Source: Sphingomonas psychrotolerans (GTDB lineage Bacteria; Pseudomonadota; Alphaproteobacteria; Sphingomonadales; Sphingomonadaceae). From it: a stretch of 64,000 nt of DNA. Within the stretch, counting starts at the first letter, position 1; each line of letters opens with the position of its first letter. Positions 33,598 through 43,051 of this stretch are shown piece after piece. The translations under genes and the position numbers were made by a program. Below the pieces are notes generated by a model. The model was not told where the DNA came from, ran no database searches, and saw only the letters and a list, made by a program, of their open reading frames with translations. The stretch lies in NCBI RefSeq assembly GCF_002796605.1, contig NZ_CP024923.1:3665501-3729500 (forward strand), read 5' to 3'.

Positions 33598-35948
33598 GCC
33601 ACTTCCAGCAGGCGCGGCAGCCAGTCCGCCGGATCGTCGCCGCTGGTGGCGCGGATGTCGTCGAGCAGCCGGACGGTGCGTTCGCGCCCCGACAGGATGG
33701 TGAGCAGGTCGCGCTCGCCGGTCAGGTTGAGCCGGGCGACGACGCTCTCGTTGCCATGCTTGATCAGGAAGCAATGGGCATTGTCAGGAAGCGTGCGGAT
33801 CAGCTCGAACTCGTGCGGCGTCAGGCCGAAGCCGTGGACATAATCGTCGGCGCGCGCCTTCGGGTTGGCCATGAAGATCTGGGTCGCGGCCTGTTCGATG
33901 ATCGCGCTGGCGATGCGGCTCTCGAGCGCGTCCTGCGCGCTCTGGGTGGCGAAGCCGACGATGCCGTTCCTTTTGCGGATCGTCTTTTCCCAATCCTTGA
34001 TCCGCCGGACGAAGACGTCGTCGTCGAGCGCCTTCCAGCCCTCGTCGACCACGATGATCGCCGCAGTGCCGTCGAGCCGCTCCTCGACCCGGTGGAAGAG
34101 ATACATCATCGCCGGGGTGCGCATCGCCGGATCGTCGAGGATCTGGGTCATGTCGAAGCCGACCGTGTCGGCGGTGAGATCGGTCTCGTCGCTTTCGTTG
34201 TCGAAAAGCCAGGCGCGTTCGCCTTCGCCCCACCACGGGCGCAGCCGCGCCCACAAATCGGCGCCATGCGGACGGTGGCCGCCACGGAACAGTTCGGCGA
34301 GGTGGCGCAGGCGCCTTTGCTCGATCGGCTGGCCGAAATTGGCGTCGATCGCGTCCTTGATCCGCGCAATCTCTTCGATGTCGGCGCCGCCCGCCAGCAA
34401 TGCGATCCAGTCGATCAGGAACTGGCGGTTGGCGGGATTGTCGTCGATCTGCAGCGGGTTGAGGCCCGAAGGCGTGCCGGGGCGCAGCAGATCGTAGCGG
34501 CCGCCGATCGCGCGCAGAAATAGCTCGGCGCCGCGGTCCTTGTCGAAGAAGATGATCCGCGGGGCGAATTTGCGCGCCTGGGCGAGGAGGAAGTTGAGCA
34601 CCACGGTCTTGCCCGATCCCGACGGCCCGATCACCGTGAAATTGCCGAGATCGCCCTGGTGGAAATTGAAATAATAGGGACCCGCGGCGGTGGTCTCGAG
34701 CAGAGTCACCGCATCGCCCCAGTGATTGCCGGCGGCACGCCCCTGCGGCAGATTGTGGCCGCTGGCGAACCCCGCGAAATTGCTCGTCGAGATCAGGCCG
34801 CGCCGTGCGATATATTTGAAATTGCCGGGGAATTGCGCCCAGAACGCCGGCTCGAGGGCGATCTCCTCCCGAACCGCGATGATCCCCATATCGGCGAGCA
34901 CCGCCTGGACCTCGGCGACGCCTTCGTCGACCTGGGCCGGCGTGCCGCCCTGCACCGCGATCGTCATGTGATGCTCGCCGAAACCGGCGCGGCCGGCGGC
35001 AACATCGTCCTTGGCGCCGGACAGGTCGGCGCGCAGGCTCACTGCCTCGTCCTCGGCCGAGCGCATCCGCCGGAGCGCGAGGTTCATCTTCGACAGCGCC
35101 GCCTGCCGTTCGACGAAGCCGAAGCTCTGCGCGACGGTCAGCTCGAACGGCAGCCGCAGCAGCTCGTCGAGCATGCCGGGCGCGGTCTGACCGGGATAGT
35201 CCTTGATCGAGATGAGCCCGGTGAAGCTGCGCGCCAGCGTGCCCGTCGGGCCGAGCTCGACCGTCTCCTGGCCGAAGCTCACCCGGCGATAGGGCAGATA
35301 GGCGCCGAGATCCTGCAGCGGCAGCAGCACTGGCCGCACCTCGCCATTGTACAGCGACGACAGGAATTCGAGCGGTTCCGAACAGGTGCCCTGCGGCGTC
35401 TGATAGACGCCGAGCAGCCGCGGGTCGTAGCTGCCCAAAGCCGCGAGCAGCGCATCGCGGGCGACGTCGAGCTGGCGCAATTCATGTCCGGTGCTCGCCT
35501 CCGTCGTGCCGCCGCGCAGCCGGTCGAGAAGGCCGATGCGACCCGGCAACGGGCGCCGGACGAGGGTCAGAAACAGGTCGTTGACGTACAATTTTTTCTG
35601 CGCGAGCCGCGCGTTCCACGTCGCGTCAAGCCGGGCCGAAAAGGCGTCGGGGAAATCGGCGGTCAGCCCCGCATCGACGCGCCGCCGGACGACATGGCTG
35701 TAGACTGCGAAGCGCGACGACCCGATCGACTGGAGCATCGCATCGCGCAGCCGCTTGCGATAGTTGATCTCATCGGTGTCGGCGGTCTCGAACAACAGGC
35801 CGCGCAGGTGGAGCACCTGCATCAGCAGCCCGTCGCGCGTCTCGATCGTGCGATCGTCGACGTGCCGGGCATAAGGCAAATGGCGCCCGGCCGGCGCCTC
35901 GCGCCGCACGACCCCGGGATCGCTGGTCAGGGCCGGTAGGAGTTGCAT
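33594..35948 (-). CDS. virB4: Type IV secretion ATPase VirB4
   Basis: VirB4 is the largest T4SS ATPase, needed for pilus subunit extraction and substrate passage. This 784-residue protein has the CagE/TrbE N-terminal domain (VYSHVVRRRV, then LYNGEVRPVLLPLQDLGAYL), Walker A VIGPSGSGKTVVLNFL, Walker B AAIIVVDEGWKALDD and the downstream GFATQSAQDALES motif. The start is uncertain: the ATG at 35948 (MQLLPALTSD) overlaps virB3 by 22 bp, while a GTG at 36002 would overlap it by 76. Confidence 0.95.
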   Translation of the reverse strand: MQLLPALTSDPGVVRREAPAGRHLPYARHVDDRTIETRDGLLMQVLHLRGLLFETADTDEINYRKRLRDAMLQSIGSSRFAVYSHVVRRRVDAGLTADFPDAFSARLDATWNARLAQKKLYVNDLFLTLVRRPLPGRIGLLDRLRGGTTEASTGHELRQLDVARDALLAALGSYDPRLLGVYQTPQGTCSEPLEFLSSLYNGEVRPVLLPLQDLGAYLPYRRVSFGQETVELGPTGTLARSFTGLISIKDYPGQTAPGMLDELLRLPFELTVAQSFGFVERQAALSKMNLALRRMRSAEDEAVSLRADLSGAKDDVAAGRAGFGEHHMTIAVQGGTPAQVDEGVAEVQAVLADMGIIAVREEIALEPAFWAQFPGNFKYIARRGLISTSNFAGFASGHNLPQGRAAGNHWGDAVTLLETTAAGPYYFNFHQGDLGNFTVIGPSGSGKTVVLNFLLAQARKFAPRIIFFDKDRGAELFLRAIGGRYDLLRPGTPSGLNPLQIDDNPANRQFLIDWIALLAGGADIEEIARIKDAIDANFGQPIEQRRLRHLAELFRGGHRPHGADLWARLRPWWGEGERAWLFDNESDETDLTADTVGFDMTQILDDPAMRTPAMMYLFHRVEERLDGTAAIIVVDEGWKALDDDVFVRRIKDWEKTIRKRNGIVGFATQSAQDALESRIASAIIEQAATQIFMANPKARADDYVHGFGLTPHEFELIRTLPDNAHCFLIKHGNESVVARLNLTGERDLLTILSGRERTVRLLDDIRATSGDDPADWLPRLLEVA

Positions 35949-36211
35949 CGCCAGATCGCATAGTTGCGTACCCGCGGGCAGCGGCCGAGCCGGGTCAGCC
36001 ACAGATCGAAGAAGCGCGGCTCGCGCAGGCAGAGGATCACGCCCGCGAAATGAATGGCGAGCGCCACCACGACTGCCCAGGGCGACTTGAAGATCAGGAA
36101 CAATTCGGTCGCGATGACCGCATTGGCGATGAAATAGCTGTAGGTGACGCCCGCGAACATCTGCGGACGCGTGAGCGCGACGAACAACTGGTCTTGCTCG
36201 AGACCGTTCAT
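35927..36211 (-). CDS. virB3: Type IV secretion protein VirB3
   Basis: This 94-residue inner-membrane protein has the conserved beginning LFVALTRPQMFAGVTYSYF and two adjacent hydrophobic helices (IANAVIATELFLIFKSPWAV and VALAIHFAGVILCL). The end PRFFDLWLTRLGRCPRVRN is typical for VirB3. It is needed for assembly together with VirB4; in some systems the two are fused. One base separates it from virB2. Confidence 0.93.
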   Translation of the reverse strand: MNGLEQDQLFVALTRPQMFAGVTYSYFIANAVIATELFLIFKSPWAVVVALAIHFAGVILCLREPRFFDLWLTRLGRCPRVRNYAIWRCNSYRP

Positions 36212-36212
36212 C

Positions 36213-36533
36213 CTATTGTCCCAGTTGCGCGGTCGACTGGATCCCGGCGACGATGCTGGCAGCGCCGAACAGGATGAAGCAGCCCAGGATAACCGTTGCG
36301 CCATAGCGCCAGTTGATCCGGCCGGTGAGCATCAACAGCCCCACCGTGGCGACCGCGATCACCGCCACGACGGTTGCGACCGTTCCCAGCAACGTCCCCT
36401 CGAGCCAGCGCACCGCGGACACGATCACGCCCGATCCCGCGGGATCCGACAGCGAATCCTGCGCGGCGGCGGGAAGCGCCGAGGCAAAGCTCAACAACGC
36501 GGCCAGATATGGCCAGACTGTCCGAAATCGCAC
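36213..36533 (-). CDS. virB2: Type IV secretion pilin/channel subunit VirB2 (TrbC family)
   Basis: First gene of the virB operon. The 106-residue propilin has a signal peptide (MRFRTVWPYLAALLSFASAL, cut after PAAAQ) and two hydrophobic helices (LEGTLLGTVATVVAVIAVAT and ATVILGCFILFGAASIV) joined by the short basic loop TGRINWRY, as in TrbC/VirB2 pilins. The start is GTG, with a GGGGTAGG just upstream. Confidence 0.9.
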   Translation of the reverse strand: MRFRTVWPYLAALLSFASALPAAAQDSLSDPAGSGVIVSAVRWLEGTLLGTVATVVAVIAVATVGLLMLTGRINWRYGATVILGCFILFGAASIVAGIQSTAQLGQ

Positions 36534-37014
36534 TTTGCCTACCCCTCGAATCCTGCCCCAACAATGCGATTACGCCAATATTTTGCAACAGGCGAATGTT
36601 CAGCCCGTTTCACGGGACGGGCCGGTACGCGCGAAGACGGCTTCCGACGGCCGATCATTCTAGCTTCGCCGCCGTGTTTTTCGCCGGGCTATTCGCCCGG
36701 GAGGCGCACCGCCGAACCGACGGCAAAGATGATATCGCGAGTCCTAGACGGCATTCGAACGGAAATAGAGCCGGGACGCAAGAACTGGACGAGAGCACCG
36801 GGCACCCCGGCTGCCCCTTTCGGAAGGGCCCGGAAACGATGCGGCCACGCCCCGGTCCCATTCCCGGTGGCATATCGCTTTCGTTCATCTAACCGTCGCT
36901 AGGGGGACAGCCGTCGCCCCGGCAACGGACAGCAATTCATGCCGGGGCGGCTACCGCATGATTCCCTTGCGGCTACCGGCCCGCGGCAGCCTCTCCTTGC
37001 TGGTGAGGCGATAT
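36534..37014. other. Intergenic region between virB2 and the dehydratase gene
   Basis: This 481-base region should hold the virB promoter (minus strand) and the 3' end signals of the gene at 37015. No gene is supported. A hairpin at 36909-36952 (AGCCG..CCCCGGCA pairing with TGCCGGGGCGGCT) lies about 60 bp past the dehydratase stop and could terminate it. A CGCCGGGC/GCCCGGG element lies near 36680-36700. No effector, relaxase or virD4 fragment was found. Confidence 0.6.
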
Positions 37015-38151
37015 TCAGGCGTCAGGGCGTGCGGTGAACCGGTGGTGCGACACGCAATTGTCGTCGACCAGGTCCCAATCCACATCGATGCCGAGGCCCG
37101 GACCGGTTGGCACGTGGATATTGCAGTCGGCGTCCATCAAATCGCGCAGGCTCTGCTTCATCGGGACCTGGAAGGTGTCTTCGGGAACGAACAGCTCGAA
37201 ATATTCCGAATTGCGCACCGCGCAGGCGACGTGGAGGTTGGCCACGTCCATCGGCCCCATCGTCGTGGTGTGCAGTTCGCAGTTCATCCCGTGCGCTTCA
37301 GCGAGGTGGCAGACCTTCAGCGTGCCGGTGATCCCGCCCTTCCACGACACGTCGGCGCGGACCATGTCGACGGCATTGTCGCGGATCGCTTGCGCTACTC
37401 CCCACGGGCCGCCGCGCGTGGTTTCGGTGCCGACGATCGGAATATCGACCGCGGCGCTGAGCTTGGCATATTTGTCGAGCTCATAGTCGCGGAACGGTTC
37501 TTCCAGCCAATAATAATCGAGGCTTTCCATGTGCCGCGCGACCTTGATCGCTTCGTGCAGGGTGTATTCGGAAACCGGGTCGCTCATGAGGATCATGTCG
37601 GGGCCGACTGCCGCGCGCACCGCGGCGTGGATCTCCATGTCCATGCCGCTGGGGCCGCACGGATGAACCTTGTACGCCTTGAAGCCGCGCGCCTTGTAGG
37701 CCAGCGCCTCGCGCACATAATCGTCGACCCCGGGCAGCCACAGGCTGCTGGCATAGACGGGCATGCTGGTGCGGTAGCTGCCGATATATTGGTGCAGCGG
37801 CAGCTCGGCGGTGCGCGCCGCGGCGTCCCACAAAGCCACGTCGATCGGGCCGGGGAGGAAGACCGGGAAGAAGGCGCCGTGGCGGTCGATGTTCCAGAAA
37901 TCGTGCCAGATCTTCTCGCGGTCGTGGATGCTGCGCCCGAGGATCACCGGCGCGATCACGTCGGACAGATAGGCATCGGTTACCGCGCCCGATCGCGCCG
38001 CCCAGAAAGTGGCGATGCCTTCGATCCCGTCCGACGTAATGATCTTGCCGACGCCGTAGCTCCACGGCATCGGTGCTGCGCCCTGCCGGTCTTCGTCGAA
38101 CAGACCCTTGGGACGCTTGCAGATCCAGGTCTCGAACGTCTCGATGCGCAT
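37015..38151 (-). CDS. Enolase-superfamily (mandelate racemase subgroup) sugar-acid dehydratase
   Basis: This 378-residue enzyme has an N-terminal capping domain and a TIM barrel. The catalytic lysine motif is KAYKVHP at about residue 155. Three acidic metal ligands occur in order: MSDPVSEYT (Asp), YYWLEEPF (Glu) and IPIVGTETTRG (Glu). A His occurs near NCELHTTT. Members dehydrate aldonates and aldarates (mannonate, galactonate, fuconate and others). The start has a GGGAGGGG site. A CTTGTCTTACAGG operator 24 bp upstream links it to the uronate regulon. The exact substrate is unknown; mannonate, galactarate or a related acid are reasonable guesses. Confidence 0.82.
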   Translation of the reverse strand: MRIETFETWICKRPKGLFDEDRQGAAPMPWSYGVGKIITSDGIEGIATFWAARSGAVTDAYLSDVIAPVILGRSIHDREKIWHDFWNIDRHGAFFPVFLPGPIDVALWDAAARTAELPLHQYIGSYRTSMPVYASSLWLPGVDDYVREALAYKARGFKAYKVHPCGPSGMDMEIHAAVRAAVGPDMILMSDPVSEYTLHEAIKVARHMESLDYYWLEEPFRDYELDKYAKLSAAVDIPIVGTETTRGGPWGVAQAIRDNAVDMVRADVSWKGGITGTLKVCHLAEAHGMNCELHTTTMGPMDVANLHVACAVRNSEYFELFVPEDTFQVPMKQSLRDLMDADCNIHVPTGPGLGIDVDWDLVDDNCVSHHRFTARPDA

Positions 38152-38174
38152 CGCGCATTCCCCTCCCGATAAAA

Positions 38175-38187
38175 CTTGTCTTACAGG
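38175..38187. promoter_or_regulatory. GntR operator copy 1 (dehydratase / GH28-like intergenic)
   Basis: CTTGTCTTACAGG fits the locus consensus YYTGTMWTACAGG and the GTMNKAC core typical of FadR-subfamily GntR operators. It lies between divergent genes and could control both. Confidence 0.7.
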
Positions 38188-38236
38188 ATAGGGCGGCTAC
38201 ATCCGGCTCACAACATCAAAATCAGGGGAGTGACCG

Positions 38237-39871
38237 GTGGGCGCATCGCCATTGCTGCTGGCCAATGCCGAGTTCGGCCGTCGCGCCGTGACGCTCGGGC
38301 TCGGCGCCGCCTTCGCCACCGCGGCGCTGCCGGTGCGGGCGAGCGGGGCGCTCCGCAGCTTCCACGACGTGCGCGATTATGGCGCGAAGGGCGACGGCAG
38401 GGCGATCGACAGCGCGGCGATCAACCGCGCGATCGCCGCCGCGGCGCGGGCAGGGGGCGGCACCGTGATCGTGCCCCCGGGGCGCTATCTCTGCTTCTCG
38501 ATCCGGCTGAAGGACAACATCACTTTGGTATTGTCCGCCGGATCGGTGATCGTCGCCGCCGATCCGGATACGCATGGCCGCCATTACGACCTGCCCGAAG
38601 GGGCCTTCGAGGAGCAGTTCACCGATTTCGGCGTGTACCATAACCATACCAGCCTGATTTACGGCGACGGGGTCAACAACGTCGCGATCATCGGCAAGGG
38701 GCTGATCCACGGGCTGGGGCTCGAGCGCGAAGGGCCGGGACCGCGCTGGCACGGCATGCCCGGTTTCCGGTTGCCACAATCGCTGGGCCTTACCCCCGAG
38801 CAGGCGCGGCTGACCGATCCGGCTGAGCGCGAGCAGCAAGGGCGCGGCAACAAGGCAGTGGCGTTCAAGGAAAGCCGCAACGTGCTGCTGCGCGACTTCA
38901 CCGTGCTGCAGGGCGGCCATTTCGCAGTCTATGTGCTGGGCTGCAGCAACGTGACGATCGACAATCTGACCGTCGACACCGATCGCGACGGCATCGATAT
39001 CGATTGTTGCCGCAACGTCCGCGTCGCCAATTGCATCGTCAATGCGCACAAGGACGACGCGATCTGCCTGAAGAGTTCGTACGCGCTCAATCGCCGGATC
39101 GTCTGCGAGGACCTGACGGTGATCGGGTGCAAGACCAGCGGCTATGCGCTGGGCGCGATGTTCGACGGGAGCTATCGCAAATCCGATTATGTCTCGACCG
39201 ACAAGGTCGGGGTGCTCGGCCGGATCAAGCTCGGTACCGACAGCGTCGGCGGCTTTCGCAACGTGTTGGTGACCGACTGCACTTGCGAGAACAGCCGCGG
39301 CTTGCAGATGGGCGCGATTGACGGCGGCACGCTGGAGGACGTCACCTTCTCCAACATCACGATGCGCAACATCGTCAACCACCCCTTGTTCGTCCGCCTC
39401 TCCGCCCGCCAGCGCGCGCCGGAAGGCGCGCCGGTCGCGACGGTGCGGCGCGTGCGCTTCTCGGACATCAACGTATCGGGCGCCGACGGGCGCTATCCGT
39501 GCGGCGTGGTCGGGATCGAGGACAAGGCGATCGAGGACGTCACACTGACCAATGTCCATGTCCGCTGTTCGGGTGGCGGCACGCCCGAGGATGCGGCGCG
39601 CATTCCCCCGGAGCGGCGCAATTCGAGTCTGGAACCCAGTTTCATGGGAACGTTGCCGGCATTCGGGCTCTACGTCCGGCACGCACGCGGCGTGGCGGCG
39701 AAGGATGTGAGCTTCACCACCGACCAGCCCGACGCACGACCCGCGATCGTGCTCGACGATGTGGCCGGCGCGCAGATCCATGGGGTGCGCGCATCGGCGC
39801 CGGCCGCGCTTGCAGTGAAGGCGACCGGCAGCAGCGACGTGCAGATCGGCAGCGTCGCGTGGATCGGCTAG
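38237..39871 (+). CDS. GH28-like right-handed beta-helix glycoside hydrolase, Tat-exported
   Basis: This 544-residue protein has a twin-arginine signal (FGRRAVTLGLGAAFATAALP). The typical entry FHDVRDYGAKGDGRAIDSAA follows, then a parallel beta-helix. GH28-type acid residues appear as TVDTDRDGIDIDCCRNV and VNAHKDDAICLKS. The usual His-Gly segment is not obvious, so the exact family is uncertain. Polygalacturonases and rhamnogalacturonan hydrolases have this form. Translation starts at GTG, with AGGGGAG in front. The 3' end overlaps the convergent gntR by 4 bp. Confidence 0.78.
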   Translation: MGASPLLLANAEFGRRAVTLGLGAAFATAALPVRASGALRSFHDVRDYGAKGDGRAIDSAAINRAIAAAARAGGGTVIVPPGRYLCFSIRLKDNITLVLSAGSVIVAADPDTHGRHYDLPEGAFEEQFTDFGVYHNHTSLIYGDGVNNVAIIGKGLIHGLGLEREGPGPRWHGMPGFRLPQSLGLTPEQARLTDPAEREQQGRGNKAVAFKESRNVLLRDFTVLQGGHFAVYVLGCSNVTIDNLTVDTDRDGIDIDCCRNVRVANCIVNAHKDDAICLKSSYALNRRIVCEDLTVIGCKTSGYALGAMFDGSYRKSDYVSTDKVGVLGRIKLGTDSVGGFRNVLVTDCTCENSRGLQMGAIDGGTLEDVTFSNITMRNIVNHPLFVRLSARQRAPEGAPVATVRRVRFSDINVSGADGRYPCGVVGIEDKAIEDVTLTNVHVRCSGGGTPEDAARIPPERRNSSLEPSFMGTLPAFGLYVRHARGVAAKDVSFTTDQPDARPAIVLDDVAGAQIHGVRASAPAALAVKATGSSDVQIGSVAWIG

Positions 39872-40608
39872 CCGTTCGGGCCATCGTCGACGAGCGGACC
39901 CAGGATCGCGTTGATCGCGTCGTCGAAATGCTGCGCCATCGCCTGCCCGGCCCGGCCGGGATCCTTGTCGATCACCGCCTTGACGATCTCGACGTGCAGG
40001 TCCTGAACGCGCTGGAGCTTGGGCGTGGCCGCCCAGCGTTCGAGCCCCTCGAGCATCGACGCCTGGATCAGCTGGCGGAACGCCTCGATCAGCAAGGGAT
40101 AGAGCGGGTTGCCGGTCGCCTTGGCCAAAGTCATGTGCAGGCGCATGTCGAGTTCGGCGTAGCGATCGGCGTCGCCGAGCAGCCCGGCCATTTCCTCGAT
40201 GATCGCCCCGAGCGCTGCGGCCTCCGCATCGGTGCGGCGCGATGCGGCGAGGGTGACCATGGTGATCTCGATACCGCGACGCATTTCGAGGATGTCGGGC
40301 GCGCCCGCCTGGCCAATCAGCACGGCGTTTTCGATCACGCGCGAGATCATCTCGCCGTCGACCGACACGATCGTCGCCCGCTTGCCGACTGCCATTTCGA
40401 CCAACCCGGTGCCCGCCAGCGCGCGCATCGCCTCGCGAACCACGGGGCGGCTGACGCCCAGAGTGGTGCTGATCGCTGTCTCGCTCGGCAGTTTCGATCC
40501 AGGGCGCAGGCGCTCGGTCGCGACGTGATCGCGGAGATATTCGATCACTAGATCGACCAGTCCGCTTTTCGAAGGAACGGTCACGGTTTCATTCGCGATC
40601 GCCGGCAA
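39868..40608 (-). CDS. GntR-family regulator, FadR subfamily (probable uronate regulator)
   Basis: This 246-residue repressor-type protein has an N-terminal winged helix (GLVDLVIEYLRDHVATERLR, LPSETAISTTLGVSRPVVRE). An FCD ligand domain follows (LEMRRGIEITMVTLAASRRT, FHMTLAKATGNPL-like motif with the His ligands, and VQDLHVEIVKAV). Such domains bind carboxylic acids and a metal ion. The TTG start is preceded by GGGAGAG at a good distance. The gene is divergent from the MFS-UxaA-UxaC operon, and operator copies lie in this interval, next to three other units and inside one gene. Confidence 0.9.
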   Translation of the reverse strand: MPAIANETVTVPSKSGLVDLVIEYLRDHVATERLRPGSKLPSETAISTTLGVSRPVVREAMRALAGTGLVEMAVGKRATIVSVDGEMISRVIENAVLIGQAGAPDILEMRRGIEITMVTLAASRRTDAEAAALGAIIEEMAGLLGDADRYAELDMRLHMTLAKATGNPLYPLLIEAFRQLIQASMLEGLERWAATPKLQRVQDLHVEIVKAVIDKDPGRAGQAMAQHFDDAINAILGPLVDDGPNG

Positions 40609-40641
40609 ATCATCTCTCCCCAGAGCGCGCCGTATGCCCAG

Positions 40642-40654
40642 CCTGTCTTACCGC
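40642..40654. promoter_or_regulatory. GntR operator copy 2 (weaker, gntR promoter)
   Basis: CCTGTCTTACCGC matches 10 of 13 positions of CCTGTATTACAGG. It is 34 bp before the gntR start and could give autoregulation. Confidence 0.5.
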
Positions 40655-40719
40655 ATTAGCAGCGGCCCAGCGTGCGCAAAGCAAAAACTGGCTTGCCTTG
40701 CTTACTCAAATGCTCCAAA

Positions 40720-40732
40720 CCTGTAATACAGG
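40720..40732. promoter_or_regulatory. GntR operator copy 3 (uronate operon promoter)
   Basis: CCTGTAATACAGG is a near-perfect palindrome, 51 bp before the MFS start. It has the GTMNKAC core. Confidence 0.75.
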
Positions 40733-40782
40733 ATGGCAATCGCGTCGTGCGGAAATTGCGGTCCGGAGAGGAAGCAACCCCC

Positions 40783-42084
40783 ATGACCCCCATCGTCAGC
40801 GCGCCAGCCGCGACGATCACGGCGCCGGCTGCGAAGCCCGCGGGACGGTATCGCTGGGTGGTGGTCGCATTGCTCTTCGCATCGACCACCATCTGCTACA
40901 TCGACCGGCAGATCTTCGGCCTGTTGAAGCCAACGCTGGACGCTGAACTCGGCTGGTCCGAAACCGAATATGGCGACATCGTCGCCACTTTCTCGCTGAT
41001 GTATGCCTTTGGCTATCTGTTCGGCGGGCGGATGATGGATCTGATCGGCGTGCGGCGCGGGCTGGGTCTGGCGGTCGCCGGCTGGAGCATCAGCGCGGCG
41101 CTGCACGGGCTGATGTCGAGCGTGATCGGATTCAAGTTCGCGCGCGGCGCGCTGGGCCTTTCGGAAGGCGGCAATTTCCCGGCGTCGATCAAGGCGGTGC
41201 GCGAATGGTTTCCCGCCAAAGAGCGCGCCTTCGCGACCGGCCTGTTCAACGCCGGCAGCAATATCGGCGCGATCGTCACGCCGATCTCGCTGCCGTTCGT
41301 CGTCGCATTGGTCGGCTGGCGCGCGGCGTTCCTGATCGCGGGGGCGCTCGGGATTATCTGGCTGGTGCTCTGGCTGCGCTTCTACGAAGTGCCCGAGCGG
41401 CAGCGTCGCGTCTCGGCCGAGGAACTCGCTTATATCCGCAGCGGCGACGAACCGAGCCCGGAACGCGTGCCGTGGCTGTCGCTGCTCCGCTATCGCGGCA
41501 CCTGCGCCTATGCTTTGGGCATGCTGCTGACCAGCCCGGTCTGGTGGTTCTATCTCAATTGGGTGCCCGGCTTCCTCCACACCCGCTTCGGCATGAACAT
41601 GATGACGTCGATCGCGCCGCTGGTGACGATCTATCTGGTCGCCGATGTCGGCAGCATCCTTGGCGGCTGGATCTCGTCGCGGCTGGTGCAGGGCGGGATG
41701 CCCGCAGTGCCTGCGCGGATCGTGGCGATGGCGTTGATGGCGGCGTGCACAATGCCGGTCGTGTTCGTGTCCGGCGTGTCGAGCATGTGGAGCGCGGTGC
41801 TGCTGATCGCGCTCGCCGCGGCCGGGCATCAGGGGCTTTCGGCCAATCTCTACACGATCGTATCGGACACTTTGCCCGCCCGCGCGGTGAGCTCGGTGAT
41901 CGGCATCGGCGGCTTCGCGGCAGGCATTTGCGGCATGTTCGTCGCGATGGCCGTGGGGCGCATCCTCGATGCCACCGGCGGCAACTACATGGTTCTCTTC
42001 ATCGCGGCGGGGTGTGCCTATCCCCTCGCCGTATTGCTCATGGCGCTGATCCTGCGCCGCTCCTTCCGCGTGGAAACCCGATGA
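40783..42084 (+). CDS. MFS transporter, ACS family (hexuronate-type)
   Basis: This 433-residue, 12-helix transporter belongs to the anion:cation symporter group, as shown by [20 protein letters not shown] in helix 1, [14 protein letters not shown] after helix 2, and [20 protein letters not shown] with [20 protein letters not shown] in the first half. ExuT and related galacturonate/glucuronate carriers are of this type. The ATG at 40783 follows GGAGAGGAAG. It is the first gene of an operon with RraA, UxaA and UxaC homologues, which makes uronate import the best guess. It overlaps the next gene by 4 bp. Confidence 0.88.
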   Translation: MTPIVSAPAATITAPAAKPAGRYRWVVVALLFASTTICYIDRQIFGLLKPTLDAELGWSETEYGDIVATFSLMYAFGYLFGGRMMDLIGVRRGLGLAVAGWSISAALHGLMSSVIGFKFARGALGLSEGGNFPASIKAVREWFPAKERAFATGLFNAGSNIGAIVTPISLPFVVALVGWRAAFLIAGALGIIWLVLWLRFYEVPERQRRVSAEELAYIRSGDEPSPERVPWLSLLRYRGTCAYALGMLLTSPVWWFYLNWVPGFLHTRFGMNMMTSIAPLVTIYLVADVGSILGGWISSRLVQGGMPAVPARIVAMALMAACTMPVVFVSGVSSMWSAVLLIALAAAGHQGLSANLYTIVSDTLPARAVSSVIGIGGFAAGICGMFVAMAVGRILDATGGNYMVLFIAAGCAYPLAVLLMALILRRSFRVETR

Positions 42085-42734
42085 CCGACGCCGAACTTTT
42101 CGACCTGTTCCGTTCCGAGCTGTACACCCCCGTGGTCGGGGACATCCTCGACACTTTGGGGCTGGTCCACCAGTTCCTGCCGCAGCCGATCCAGCCGATG
42201 CAGACGCACATGAAGCTGATCGGCCGTGCGATGCCGGTGCTGATGATCGACGTTTATGGCACGCAGGCACAGCCCTTCGGCAAGCTGACCGAGGCGCTGG
42301 ACCAGCTCGAGCCCGGCGACATCTACATCGCCAGCGGTGGCGCGATGCGCTGCGCCTATTGGGGCGAGATCCTCACCGCGACGGCGCGCCAGCGCGGGGC
42401 GAACGGGGCGGCGATCAACGGCTATCATCGCGATACGCCGCAGATCCTCGAGCAGGAATGGCCGGTGTTCAGCCGCGGCCGGTTCGCGGCGGATTCGGGG
42501 GTGCGGACCAAGGTGATCGACTATCGCTGCCCGATCGAGGTGGGGCAGGTGGCGATCCAGCCCGGCGACCTCGTGTTCGGCGATCTTGACGGGGTGCTGG
42601 TCATCCCGCGCGCAGTCGAGCAGGAGGTGGTAGACCGCGCGCTGGAGAAGGCGCGGGGCGAGAAACTGGTGCGCCGCGAGATCGATGCCGGTATGTCGAG
42701 CACCGACGCCTTTCTGAAATACGGCATCCTGTGA
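42081..42734 (+). CDS. RraA-like protein (HMG/CHA aldolase superfamily)
   Basis: This 217-residue protein belongs to the RraA/class II pyruvate aldolase family. The signature [17 protein letters not shown] gives the expected Gly and Arg-Asp metal site, followed by [17 protein letters not shown]. Active enzymes cleave 4-hydroxy-4-methyl-2-oxoglutarate and related 2-oxo acids; others only inhibit RNase E. Lying between a uronate transporter and the aldonate dehydratase, it could split the 2-keto-3-deoxy acid made by the dehydratase. That is an inference: no KDG kinase or classical KDG aldolase is visible in the operon. Confidence 0.8.
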   Translation: MTDAELFDLFRSELYTPVVGDILDTLGLVHQFLPQPIQPMQTHMKLIGRAMPVLMIDVYGTQAQPFGKLTEALDQLEPGDIYIASGGAMRCAYWGEILTATARQRGANGAAINGYHRDTPQILEQEWPVFSRGRFAADSGVRTKVIDYRCPIEVGQVAIQPGDLVFGDLDGVLVIPRAVEQEVVDRALEKARGEKLVRREIDAGMSSTDAFLKYGIL

Positions 42735-43051
42735 CCACCGCCTTCCAGATCCACGCGGCCGACAATGTCGCGACCTTGCTCGGCGACGCCGAAGACCGCG
42801 TGGTGCTGCACGGCGAGGCGGGCGGCGATGTCGCCCTGCTCCGGCCGATCGCGTTGGGACACAAGGTCGCGGTCGCCGATATCGCCGCCGGCGAAGCAGT
42901 GGTGAAGTTCGGCATCCCGATCGGCACCGCCAGCGCCGCGATCGCGCGCGGCGACTGGGTCCATCTGCACAATTGCATCAGCGGCTTCGACGAGCGCTCG
43001 GGTGATTTCGACGTGATCACCGGCGCGGGGAAGGACATGCGCTATGACTGA
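42731..43051 (+). CDS. UxaA-family dehydratase, small (SAF-domain) subunit
   Basis: This 106-residue protein corresponds to the N-terminal SAF domain of altronate/galactarate dehydratases. It has [15 protein letters not shown], then [19 protein letters not shown] and [20 protein letters not shown]. In E. coli UxaA this is fused to the large domain; here the two are separate overlapping genes, as in SuyAB and several alphaproteobacterial enzymes. Overlaps of 4 bp upstream and 8 bp downstream imply a tight complex with the next gene product. Confidence 0.88.
   Translation: MTTAFQIHAADNVATLLGDAEDRVVLHGEAGGDVALLRPIALGHKVAVADIAAGEAVVKFGIPIGTASAAIARGDWVHLHNCISGFDERSGDFDVITGAGKDMRYD

Noticed and set aside
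28802..36533. The T4SS as part of an integrative conjugative element
   Set aside because: No relaxase, coupling protein, integrase, partition gene or att repeat was seen in the flanks. Ordinary genes lie on both sides.
37015..38151. The enolase-superfamily gene as the missing L-fuconate dehydratase
   Set aside because: It lies 22 kb from the fucose genes and is controlled by the uronate-type operator. The fuconate dehydratase more likely lies right of the window. It was not fully excluded.
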